Positions 1-4,483 are shown, counted from the first letter of the stretch. The stretch is 6,774 nt of DNA from an uncultured Eubacteriales bacterium (GCA_900546075.1 URBH01000079.1:1-6774); one strand, 5' to 3'. A program made the numbers and translations. The notes: generated by a model not told the origin, from the sequence alone.

Positions 1-161
1 GGCAGCACCGCACAATTCGGCAAGAAGTCTCAGACAGGATTTTTGTCCCAATTCAAAGTTCCGGAAATGGAGGAATACTGTATGTATTTCCCATTTCCGG
101 AACTGCGGAAGTGGGGCAAAAAGACGGCTGAGACTCGCAGACGCAATTGTGCGGTGTTGCT
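1..161. repeat. Large imperfect palindrome, long hairpin element (left edge may be cut)
   Basis: Nested arms pair around a five-base loop at 79-83: 2-17 with 145-160 (15 of 16), 26-33 with 128-135 (8 of 8), 40-50 with 112-122 (10 of 11), 59-70 with 91-102 (12 of 12) and 72-78 with 84-90 (6 of 7). Near-symmetric internal loops separate the arms. Each imperfect pair (5/157, 46/116, 73/89, and 1/161 at the edge) is a G-U wobble in plus-strand RNA but an A-C mismatch in minus-strand RNA, which hints that the plus strand is the structured RNA. No convincing protein is encoded. It could be a MITE-like repeat, a structured ncRNA, or part of the leader of the gene to the left. The outer end lies at base 1, so target-site duplications cannot be checked. 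Confidence 0.75.
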
Positions 162-197
162 ATAGGTCAGCACAGAAGACGCGAAGAGACTGTGCCG

Positions 198-292
198 GCC
201 TGCAAAAGTCTCGTCATTTCAGGCTGAACCGGGGTTTCCCCAGTATGTCGATTCAGTCCCGCGCTGCGCGCCGACTACTCCCTCTTCACGGC
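198..292 (-). promoter_or_regulatory. yybP-ykoY-type (manganese) riboswitch aptamer candidate
   Basis: Read on the minus strand, this RNA has the landmarks of the yybP-ykoY family, which senses Mn2+. There is a GGGAGTAG box at 282-275, a hairpin arm CTGAA at 256-252 pairing with TTCAG at 228-224, an asymmetric internal loop containing GACATAC, a GGGG-AAA-CCCC tip at 241-231, and a closing GACGAGAC at 215-208. The closing P1 stem is weak (about 288-284 with 207-203, with wobbles). GACGAGAC can alternatively pair with GTCTCTTC at 190-183 (7 of 8), and GCACAG at 195-190 can pair with CTGTGC at 175-170, so an expression platform probably spans 170-215. No T-run terminator is visible. The controlled gene lies beyond the left edge; known targets of this family include Mn exporters and P-type ATPases. 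Assignment is from memory of the consensus. Confidence 0.7.
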
Positions 293-294
293 GC

Positions 295-323
295 ATTATA
301 GCAAGGATTCCCCCGCTCGTCAA
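295..323 (-). promoter_or_regulatory. Sigma-A promoter for the riboswitch leader
   Basis: On the minus strand, TTGACG (323-318) and a perfect TATAAT (300-295) are 17 bases apart, and a TGC just before the -10 makes it an extended -10 site. Transcription would start near 288, directly at the 5' end of the aptamer. It lies only 28 bases past the azlD stop, so the left-hand gene has its own start of transcription. Confidence 0.85.
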
Positions 324-350
324 GGCGAAGCGGAGGAATACACAGTTATT

Positions 351-659
351 TTACAAATGGGTCATCGCCCATTCCACAATCAGCACCGCGGCGCTGCTGC
401 TTAAGGCGACCACGATCAGGCTCTTGCCCCGGTAGGCCAGAACCACCGCCACCGCCAGCGCCGCCGCGCCGCTTAGGATCGAGGCGGTGCTGCTGAGAAT
501 GGAGGGAAACGTCATGGCCGTCAGGCAGCAATAGGGAACGTAGTACAAAAACGAGCGCAGAAAGCGGCTCTTGATGGGCTTGCGGAAAATCGTCATGGGC
601 AGGACGCGGATGAGATAGGTCGTCAGCGCCATGGCAAGGATGTACAGATACATGTTCAT
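351..659 (-). CDS. azlD: AzlD family branched-chain amino-acid transport subunit
   Basis: This gene encodes a 102-residue, very hydrophobic protein of the AzlD family, the small inner-membrane partner of AzlC. Together they export branched-chain amino acids such as leucine and analogues. Length and features fit the family: an N-terminal membrane segment with a conserved YLIRVLPM stretch (residues 15-22), a basic loop at 27-35, then hydrophobic segments at about 39-58, 61-76 and 81-98. The ATG at 659 overlaps the azlC stop in an ATGA arrangement, which indicates translational coupling; a second Met two codons later is a less likely start. It is the last gene of the Cys-rich/azlC/azlD unit. No clear intrinsic terminator follows the TAA at 351, and a new promoter begins 28 bases downstream. 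Substrate range is inferred from the family only. Confidence 0.9.
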   Translation of the reverse strand: MNMYLYILAMALTTYLIRVLPMTIFRKPIKSRFLRSFLYYVPYCCLTAMTFPSILSSTASILSGAAALAVAVVLAYRGKSLIVVALSSSAAVLIVEWAMTHL

Positions 660-1366
660 GCCGCTTCCCTCTCTTCCTTCACCGGGAACAGCCCGGCGCA
701 GATGGCGGCAGCCGCCACGGTGCAGACCACGATGGACAGTCCCGGGGAAACGGTTTTCAGCTCGGGCGTCCAGGAAAACAGGCTGCTGAAAATCAGCGCC
801 AGCACCACCGCCACGAAAACATCCCGGTTCTTCTTCGCGGGGGGTACCACGATGGCGACGAACATGCCGTAGAGCATGACCCCCAGCGCCGTCCGGATGG
901 AGAGCGGCAGAATCGACCCGGCCAGCGCGCCGCACAGCGTCCCCAGCGTCCAGCCGATAAAGGGCAGCGTCCCCAGCCCCAGCAGGAACGGCACCGTCAG
1001 GGGCGCTTCCCGCGCCATGGCCAGGGCGAAAATTTCGTCCGTATTGAAAAACGCAATCAGCAGCCGGGGCAGCAGACCGATTTTTTCTCCCATCCGCTGG
1101 CTCAGCGCCAGGCTCATCAGGGCGTAGCGGCTGTTGATGACCAGCTGGGTCAGCACCATTTCCCACAATGTGGCGGCGGCGACGATGAGGGTCAGCCCCG
1201 CGAACTGCCCCGCGCTGGTCAGGTTCGTAGCGGAAATCAGCACCGCGTCCAGCGTTTTTACACCCTGGGACACGGCCATGGCGCCGAAGCCGAAGCTCAC
1301 CGAAAAATATCCCATCCCAACAGGCAGTCCCCGGTTGACGCCTACGCGGTATTCATTTTTGTCCAT
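656..1366 (-). CDS. azlC: AzlC family branched-chain amino-acid exporter
   Basis: This is a 236-residue multi-spanning membrane protein of the AzlC family, the large subunit of the AzlCD branched-chain amino-acid exporter. Family landmarks are visible: a glycine-rich N-terminal motif (LPVGMGYFSVSFGFGAM, about residues 14-30), SAGQFAGL at 51-58, NSRYALMSLALS at 78-89, and the acidic TDEIFAL at 109-115, followed by hydrophobic helices to about residue 226 and a charged C-terminus. I place the start at the ATG at 1366, because an AGAAG ribosome binding site lies eight bases upstream. The in-frame GTG at 1375 overlaps that site and is unlikely. The stop overlaps azlD by four bases. The gene starts 48 bases after the Cys-rich gene and probably shares its promoter. 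Confidence 0.93.
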   Translation of the reverse strand: MDKNEYRVGVNRGLPVGMGYFSVSFGFGAMAVSQGVKTLDAVLISATNLTSAGQFAGLTLIVAAATLWEMVLTQLVINSRYALMSLALSQRMGEKIGLLPRLLIAFFNTDEIFALAMAREAPLTVPFLLGLGTLPFIGWTLGTLCGALAGSILPLSIRTALGVMLYGMFVAIVVPPAKKNRDVFVAVVLALIFSSLFSWTPELKTVSPGLSIVVCTVAAAAICAGLFPVKEEREAA

Positions 1367-1393
1367 AAATAACACTTCTCTATGTCTCTTTTT

Positions 1394-1410
1394 CCGGCGA
1401 AGACCGCCGG
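1394..1410. other. Short perfect hairpin between the Cys-rich gene and azlC
   Basis: The arms at 1394-1399 and 1405-1410 (CCGGCG/CGCCGG) are perfect inverted repeats around a five-base loop. In the minus-strand transcript the hairpin is followed by an A-run, not a T-run, so it does not read as a terminator. It could be an intercistronic structure affecting mRNA stability or the relative expression of azlC. Function unknown. Confidence 0.4.
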
Positions 1411-1414
1411 ACGG

Positions 1415-1771
1415 TCAGCTGCGGACGCCCTGATATTCCATCAGCTCCAGAACGTCCTGTCCCCGCTTGGTCAGCGCCATGCTGCCCCGGACGGAGCTGG
1501 CGTCGTAGGCGGGGGTATGATACTCCTTCAGGGGCTTGTCATAGTCCAGGGAGATGAGACCCTTTTTCTCCAGGCATTGCAACAGAAGCTCTTTTCCCGG
1601 CTCCTCCGGGAAAACCGGCGCTTCCGCTTCCCGAATCACCGGCAAAAAGGCGCATTCGCCCAACCGCCGCAGAAAGCCGATCTCTTCTTCCGTAAGCTCC
1701 AGCTCCAGGCCGCACCCGGAGCAGCCGCCGCAGCCCCCGCTGCATCCGCCGCAGGATTCCCATTTGCTCAT
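1415..1771 (-). CDS. Small Cys-rich protein with winged-helix-like tail, unknown function
   Basis: I do not recognise a named family for this 118-residue protein. The N-terminus is a Gly/Cys cluster with Cys at 7, 10, 14, 17 and 20 (spacing CxxC-xxx-CxxCxxC), suited to binding a metal ion or Fe-S cluster; further Cys occur at 40 and 66. From residue 26 it is a compact helical/strand region, with helices suggested at about 27-37 and 60-70. GLISLDYDKPL (71-81) and a closing MALTKRGQDVLELMEYQG (98-115) resemble the wing and last helix of small winged-helix proteins. The start is well supported by GGGAGG nine bases upstream of the ATG. It is the first gene after a strong promoter and precedes azlCD, so it may regulate or sense for that operon, but DNA binding is only inferred. 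It could instead be a metal-trafficking or redox protein. Confidence 0.8.
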   Translation of the reverse strand: MSKWESCGGCSGGCGGCSGCGLELELTEEEIGFLRRLGECAFLPVIREAEAPVFPEEPGKELLLQCLEKKGLISLDYDKPLKEYHTPAYDASSVRGSMALTKRGQDVLELMEYQGVRS

Positions 1772-1800
1772 AATCGGTGTCCTCCCGTTTCTTTCAGGGT

Positions 1801-1829
1801 ATCATAGCAGATGGGCGGCAAAATGTCAA
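1801..1829 (-). promoter_or_regulatory. Strong sigma-A promoter for the Cys-rich/azlCD operon
   Basis: On the minus strand a perfect TTGACA (1829-1824) and TATGAT (1806-1801) are 17 bases apart, with an extended -10 TGC immediately upstream of the -10. The predicted start near 1794 gives a leader of about 23 bases before the ATG at 1771. Confidence 0.88.
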
Positions 1830-1881
1830 ATTGCGACCCGTCTGAAAATTTCTGCCCATTCGACGCAAAATGCGTTTTCCC

Positions 1882-1910
1882 TTGCGCTTTTTCCGAAATT
1901 AGGGTATACT
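1882..1910 (+). promoter_or_regulatory. Sigma-A promoter for trxA, with a small upstream palindrome
   Basis: TTGCGC (1882-1887) and TATACT (1905-1910) are 17 bases apart. The predicted start near 1917 gives a short leader containing AAGGAGG at 1930-1936. A five-base inverted repeat (ACGCA-AAA-TGCGT, 1863-1875) sits seven bases upstream of the -35 and could be a regulator site, though so short a repeat may be chance. The promoter is back to back with the azlCD operon promoter. Confidence 0.82.
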
Positions 1911-1943
1911 AGAGGCACAGAAAAATACCAAGGAGGAATTATT

Positions 1944-2252
1944 ATGTCCGTCATGCACATTACGAAGGCCAATTACGACGAGCTGGTGAAAAACAGCGAT
2001 AAGCCCGTGCTGCTGGATTTCTGGGCGCCCTGGTGCGGCCCGTGCCGGATGGTCGGCCCCATTGTGGAGGAGATCGCCCAGGAGCGGGAGGACATTGCCG
2101 TGGGCAAGATCAACGTGGACGAGGAAGTGGAGCTTGCCATGGAATTCGGCGTCGCCAGCATCCCCACGCTGGTGGTCGTGGAACACGGCAAGGTCATGAA
2201 CAAGGCCATCGGCTACATGCCGAAGGCGGAGATCGAGGAACTGCTGGGATAA
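1944..2252 (+). CDS. trxA: Thioredoxin
   Basis: This is a full-length 102-residue cytosolic thioredoxin, a dithiol reductant for ribonucleotide reductase, peroxiredoxins and other disulfide-bearing targets, recycled by thioredoxin reductase (not in this window). The active site WCGPC is at residues 30-34, with the redox cysteines at 31 and 34. The buried Asp is in LLDFWAPW (D25), the cis-proline is in ASIPT (P74), and the C-terminal helix ends the usual fold. The start follows a textbook AAGGAGG with a seven-base spacer. The open frame extends far upstream, but that part has no thioredoxin homology and lies across the promoter. The gene is monocistronic: its own promoter precedes it and a strong terminator follows eight bases after the stop. 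Confidence 0.97.
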   Translation: MSVMHITKANYDELVKNSDKPVLLDFWAPWCGPCRMVGPIVEEIAQEREDIAVGKINVDEEVELAMEFGVASIPTLVVVEHGKVMNKAIGYMPKAEIEELLG

Positions 2253-2259
2253 AAGAACG

Positions 2260-2292
2260 CAGGCGGCGCTTGAAAGCGCCGCCTGGATTTTT
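2260..2292. terminator. Bidirectional intrinsic terminator between trxA and the DtxR-family gene
   Basis: An 11-base perfect stem (2260-2270 with 2275-2285) with a TGAA loop is followed on the plus strand by ATTTTT (2287-2292). Read on the minus strand, the same stem is followed by a weaker T-rich stretch at 2256-2250. It should end trxA strongly and the convergent regulator gene less strongly; its plus-strand T-run overlaps the regulator's stop codon. Confidence 0.92.
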
Positions 2293-2662
2293 ACGTTTTG
2301 TGCTGGTAATAGTACTGCTTGATGGCCTGGAAGGACTCGTCGCTGATGACGTGTTCGATCCGGCATGCGTCGTCGGTGGCGGTCTTTTCGTCCACGCCCA
2401 GACGGATCAGCAGCTCCGAGAGCACCATGTGGCGCTCGTAGATGGTTTCCGCCAGCTTTTTTCCGGAATCCGTCAGCGTGATGGCGCCGTCTTTTTCCAC
2501 CAGGATATACCCGCCCTCCCGGAGAATGCCCATCGCGCGGGAAACGCTGGGCTTGGAATACCCCAGATATTCGCTGACGTCAATGGAGCGGACATACCCG
2601 CTTTTCTTCGCCAGCACCAGTATGGCCTCAAGATACATTTCACCCGATTCCCGGACAGTCAT
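2291..2662 (-). CDS. DtxR/MntR-family metal-dependent transcriptional repressor
   Basis: This 123-residue regulator of the DtxR/IdeR/MntR family binds DNA as a dimer when loaded with Fe2+ or Mn2+. An N-terminal winged helix (about 1-70, recognition helix around SKPSVSRAMGIL at 36-47) is followed by a dimerisation and metal-binding domain. Likely ligands, by alignment from memory, are M9, E12, H78, C100, E103 and H104. The Met/Cys pair matches the primary site of the iron regulator DtxR (M10, C102), whereas B. subtilis MntR has Asp and Glu there. The ancillary-site Glu appears to be Ser (S82). The SH3-like third domain of DtxR is absent, as in MntR. I prefer the ATG at 2662 because AGGAG lies nine bases upstream; the ATG at 2671 directly abuts that ribosome site. 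The target genes are not visible; autoregulation is possible. Confidence 0.93.
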   Translation of the reverse strand: MTVRESGEMYLEAILVLAKKSGYVRSIDVSEYLGYSKPSVSRAMGILREGGYILVEKDGAITLTDSGKKLAETIYERHMVLSELLIRLGVDEKTATDDACRIEHVISDESFQAIKQYYYQHKT

Positions 2663-2678
2663 TCGGCTCATCTCCTTT

Positions 2679-2712
2679 TGATAAGGATATCACACTTTCC
2701 CGCCGAATGCAA
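2679..2712 (-). promoter_or_regulatory. Weak promoter and overlapping palindromic operator candidate for the DtxR-family gene
   Basis: On the minus strand TTGCAT (2712-2707) and TATCCT (2689-2684) are 17 bases apart, a weak sigma-A match. The -10 is embedded in the inverted repeat TGATA-N4-TATCA (2679-2692), where a metalloregulator could block transcription. The implied start near 2677 leaves almost no leader before the ribosome site, so the real promoter may lie further upstream. A hairpin-forming repeat (2700-2705 with 2714-2719) overlaps the -35. Confidence 0.35.
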
Positions 2713-2756
2713 GCGGCGGATTTCCGGGAAAAGGGAAGTCCCATGGGATGTTCGGG

Positions 2757-2777
2757 GTGAACTGTGAAATGTTCACA
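2757..2777. promoter_or_regulatory. Overlapping palindromes, candidate regulator-binding site
   Basis: TGTGAA-ATG-TTCACA (2763-2777) is a perfect 15-base palindrome, and a third half-site GTGAAC (2757-2762) also pairs with GTTCAC (2771-2776). The arrangement recalls CRP/FNR-like or Rex-like operators, but the spacing matches none exactly. It lies about 95 bases upstream of the regulator start, in the gap after the C39-like gene. The bound protein is unknown. Confidence 0.4.
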
Positions 2778-2820
2778 AATTTTCGCCGGTTTTTTCTACG
2801 TTTTGCCCAGGTGCTTCTGC

Positions 2821-3321
2821 TCATTTTCGGTTGATGGCCAGCAGGACGGCGCCAAAATACTTGCGTTTGCGGAGGAACTCCGCAAGGCTGCTGCCGTAAT
2901 TGTCCGCGCCGGTGGAGTTGCGGTAGGTGTTGTAGCCGATGAAGCCTTTCTCCGTGTGGTGCAGCGCTGCGAAATGGGCGCCCAATCGGCACTTGCTCCG
3001 CCAGTGGTAGAACAGGATGCAGGCGTCCGCGTTTTTGGCCGCTTCGTCAAAGCGGCGGACATCCACGACGATCTTCACGGGGAAGCCCCATTTCCGGAAG
3101 CACACAGCAGGCCCCCAGAAGGAGGTGCCGGTATTGCCGTGGATCAGGGGCAGCTGCCATTCGTAATAGCGGATCAGCGCCGGGATGTCCGTTTTGTACC
3201 CCAGAATTTGCAGAGCATTCCAGGTGGCGACCCATCCGCAGCCCACGTCCGCCGAGGCGCGCAGGCCGTAGCGGTACCGCTCCTTGGGGATATCGTGCTG
3301 GTTGTAGATAAACTCGTTCAT
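2821..3321 (-). CDS. Small papain-fold/C39-like cysteine peptidase-type protein
   Basis: This 166-residue protein has the layout of a papain-like or peptidase C39-like fold, though I cannot name a specific family. A candidate nucleophile Cys28 lies at the start of a helix (VGCGWVATWNALQILG, 26-41). A Gly-Ala-His (H116) strand motif and a following GYNTY strand with N131 could supply the His and Asn of a triad. No signal peptide or membrane segment is evident, so it should be cytoplasmic. There is no obvious oxyanion Gln a few residues before Cys28, so activity is uncertain; it could be a transglutaminase-like, amidase-like or inactive relative. Its ATG overlaps the stop of the upstream C_GCAxxG_C_C gene by four bases (ATGA) and its own ribosome site is weak, so translational coupling is likely and the two products probably act together. 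Confidence 0.8.
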   Translation of the reverse strand: MNEFIYNQHDIPKERYRYGLRASADVGCGWVATWNALQILGYKTDIPALIRYYEWQLPLIHGNTGTSFWGPAVCFRKWGFPVKIVVDVRRFDEAAKNADACILFYHWRSKCRLGAHFAALHHTEKGFIGYNTYRNSTGADNYGSSLAEFLRKRKYFGAVLLAINRK

Positions 3322-3800
3322 AGCTGTTCCATATCCGGCTTTGTCGGCGTGCCGACCGGATGCTCCGCAATGTAATCGTCCAGAATGCCCGCCGCCGTCA
3401 TGACCATCCGGGCGCAGGGGCGGGTTTTGTAAAATTCCGCCGTGCGGGGCGTGGGGTTGGGGTCGGAGGGCGGGTTGCTCAGAATTTCCCGGCAGATAAT
3501 GCTGCCGATCTCCTCCCGGAACTGCCCTGCCAGGGTCTGCACCAGCCGGTAATGGGCTTTCTTGTTCACGTCGTTCTCGCCGGGGTCGTCGTAGCCGTAC
3601 AGAAGCCCCGCCACCATCAGCATCCCGCTGACCGCGCCGCAGACCTCCCGCATCCGCCCCATGCCGCCGCCAAAGGAGGAGGCGAGCTTCGCCGCGAGGC
3701 TCTTTTCAAGCCCCGTTACGTCGCCGAAGGCCTCCAGCACCGCCTGGGCGCAGTTGCTGTCGGATAAAAAGAGTTCCGCTGCCAATTCTCTGTGATCCAT
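3318..3800 (-). CDS. C_GCAxxG_C_C family redox-type protein
   Basis: This 160-residue protein belongs to the C_GCAxxG_C_C family, small proteins with four spaced cysteines, proposed to be redox-active or metal-binding but without a settled function. The pattern is visible: Cys17 in SNCAQAVL, GGGMGRMREVCGAVSG (44-59) with Cys54, then Cys103 (IICREIL) and Cys129 (RPCARMV). The central Gly-rich and hydrophobic segment (about 44-70) is the best conserved part of the family. Length is normal and no signal peptide is seen. The ATG at 3800 has GGAGG eight bases upstream. It is the first gene of a coupled pair with the C39-like protein. The leader is about 180 bases long if the promoter at 3985-4013 is used, and contains a chain of hairpins. 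Confidence 0.9.
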   Translation of the reverse strand: MDHRELAAELFLSDSNCAQAVLEAFGDVTGLEKSLAAKLASSFGGGMGRMREVCGAVSGMLMVAGLLYGYDDPGENDVNKKAHYRLVQTLAGQFREEIGSIICREILSNPPSDPNPTPRTAEFYKTRPCARMVMTAAGILDDYIAEHPVGTPTKPDMEQL

Positions 3801-3846
3801 TGCCGATTCCTCCGTATTGTTGATACTGGTTTTTAACCGTTTTATT

Positions 3847-3963
3847 CGGCTGCTGTTTCAGCAGCCGGCGGCGCAGCCGCAAAAACGTAAGTCCATACAT
3901 TTCTCGCCGCTGTCGGCGGCCTGCGAAGGATTCGCAGGATAAAATGGTGCGAACCATTTTATC
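3847..3963. repeat. Chain of five near-adjacent perfect hairpins (REP-like element or structured leader)
   Basis: Five inverted repeats follow one another: 3847-3855/3859-3867 (9 bp, loop 3), 3868-3872/3876-3880 (5 bp, loop 3), 3905-3909/3914-3918 (5 bp), 3921-3927/3931-3937 (7 bp, loop 3) and 3938-3948/3953-3963 (11 bp, loop 4). The first two abut directly, as do the last two. No T-run follows any stem, so they are not terminators. The arrangement resembles dispersed palindromic (REP/BIME-like) units. It also lies inside the predicted 5' leader of the minus-strand pair, so it could act as a structured RNA. Short open frames across it on both strands are probably by-products of the palindromes. 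Confidence 0.7.
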
Positions 3964-3984
3964 GGGAAATCGTATGATACTACC

Positions 3985-4013
3985 AGTTTACCGGGAGAAG
4001 CGGCAAATGTCAA
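3985..4013 (-). promoter_or_regulatory. Promoter candidate for the C_GCAxxG_C_C/C39-like operon
   Basis: On the minus strand a perfect TTGACA (4013-4008) and TAAACT (3990-3985) are 17 bases apart. The -10 matches 4 of 6 consensus bases. The predicted start near 3978 would place the whole hairpin chain in the transcribed leader. Confidence 0.55.
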
Positions 4014-4149
4014 GTCGGGGTTTGTCCGCGAACAGGCAACAGCCGTGCTTTTTGACGGCGACAGGTGCTGAATTTACCGAAACGCAGCAGCGGAAACAGG
4101 CTCTATTTTGGAAGATTATACAAAAAACCCGGATGCCCTGAAAAAGCTA

Positions 4150-4178
4150 TTGACAACCCGGGAGCGCAATGCTAGGAT
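4150..4178 (+). promoter_or_regulatory. Sigma-A promoter for the lysine-riboswitch operon
   Basis: A perfect TTGACA (4150-4155) and TAGGAT (4173-4178) are 17 bases apart, with an extended -10 TGC at 4170-4172. The predicted start near 4185 lies about 14 bases before the aptamer P1 stem, as expected for a riboswitch leader. The stretch between this promoter and 4014 shows no gene or other signal that I can support. Confidence 0.85.
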
Positions 4179-4198
4179 ACACTCAAAATTGAATCGCT

Positions 4199-4362
4199 TG
4201 ATAGAGGCGCGGTACTCATCAGTACCCTCCGGCAAGGTCGTGCAGCCGCCGAAGGGGAAAGGGATCACCGCCGAAGTGTGGGAAATCTGCCCGGGTTTTT
4301 CATGCTGGGTCGTCAGAGAATATCTGCCGGACTGTCACAAAAATCTTTGTGAAGCGCTATCA
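4199..4362 (+). promoter_or_regulatory. Lysine riboswitch (L-box) aptamer
   Basis: The conserved landmarks of the L-box occur in order: GATAGAGGCGCG (4200-4211), AGTA (4221-4224), GAAGGGGAAAGGG (4251-4263), CGCCGAAG (4269-4276), GCTGG (4304-4308), GGACTGTCAC (4329-4338), and closing GCGCTATC. P1 pairs 4199-4204 with 4357-4362. The P5 hairpin is 4335-4341 with 4346-4352, a perfect 7-base stem. The size of about 164 bases fits. Known members bind lysine and repress lysine biosynthesis or transport genes. A terminator follows, so lysine should favour termination. GAAGCG (4351-4356) can pair with CGCTTT (4417-4422) in the terminator's 5' arm, a plausible antiterminator. Confidence 0.94.
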
Positions 4363-4410
4363 TTGGCTGTTCGGATTATCCTTTTTCTTGTTTGGGTTTT
4401 CCGCATTTCC

Positions 4411-4441
4411 ATGGACCGCTTTCCAAAGCGGTTCATTTTTT
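4411..4441 (+). terminator. Riboswitch-controlled intrinsic terminator
   Basis: An 11-base stem with one G-U pair (4411-4421 with 4426-4436) and a TCCA loop is followed by a run of six T at 4436-4441. It lies between the lysine aptamer and the first gene, 43 bases before the ATG, and is the expected OFF switch of the L-box. A longer pairing (4397-4408 with 4448-4458, one bulged C) can enclose it. Confidence 0.92.
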
Positions 4442-4483
4442 ATTCCAAAATGCGAAAATGCAAAAAGAAAGGTTGATCTCAAA

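Noticed and set aside
1..161. Retron-type ncRNA
   Set aside because: Nested inverted repeats recall such RNAs, but no reverse transcriptase gene is in the window and the fold is one long hairpin.
313..333. Five-base inverted repeat as an azlCD terminator
   Set aside because: The stem is short, the loop is 11 bases and no T-run follows; it overlaps the riboswitch promoter.
351..1166. Long minus-strand frame including azlD
   Set aside because: Its first two thirds lie in another frame within azlC and read as low-complexity Gly/Ala/Arg; azlD starts at the ATGA overlap at 659.
1367..1375. GTG start for azlC
   Set aside because: It overlaps the AGAAG ribosome site that is correctly spaced for the ATG at 1366.
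1554..1943. N-terminal extension of thioredoxin
   Set aside because: It runs antisense through the Cys-rich gene and across both divergent promoters; the ATG at 1944 has an ideal ribosome site and gives the standard length.
2663..2671. ATG at 2671 as start of the DtxR-family gene
   Set aside because: The AGGAG ribosome site directly abuts it, with no spacer, but is nine bases from the ATG at 2662.
3706..4141. Short open frames across the hairpin chain on both strands
   Set aside because: Both begin in the same 11-base palindrome, which is why their first residues are alike; they lack ribosome sites and one overlaps the C_GCAxxG_C_C gene.
4108..4476. Open frame of 122 codons over the leader
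   Set aside because: It starts at TTG, crosses the promoter, aptamer and terminator, and shows no family resemblance.
4349..4483. In-frame upstream extension of the binding protein
   Set aside because: It overlaps the 3' end of the lysine riboswitch and its terminator, begins at a GTG without a ribosome site, and would bury a clear lipoprotein signal peptide inside the protein.
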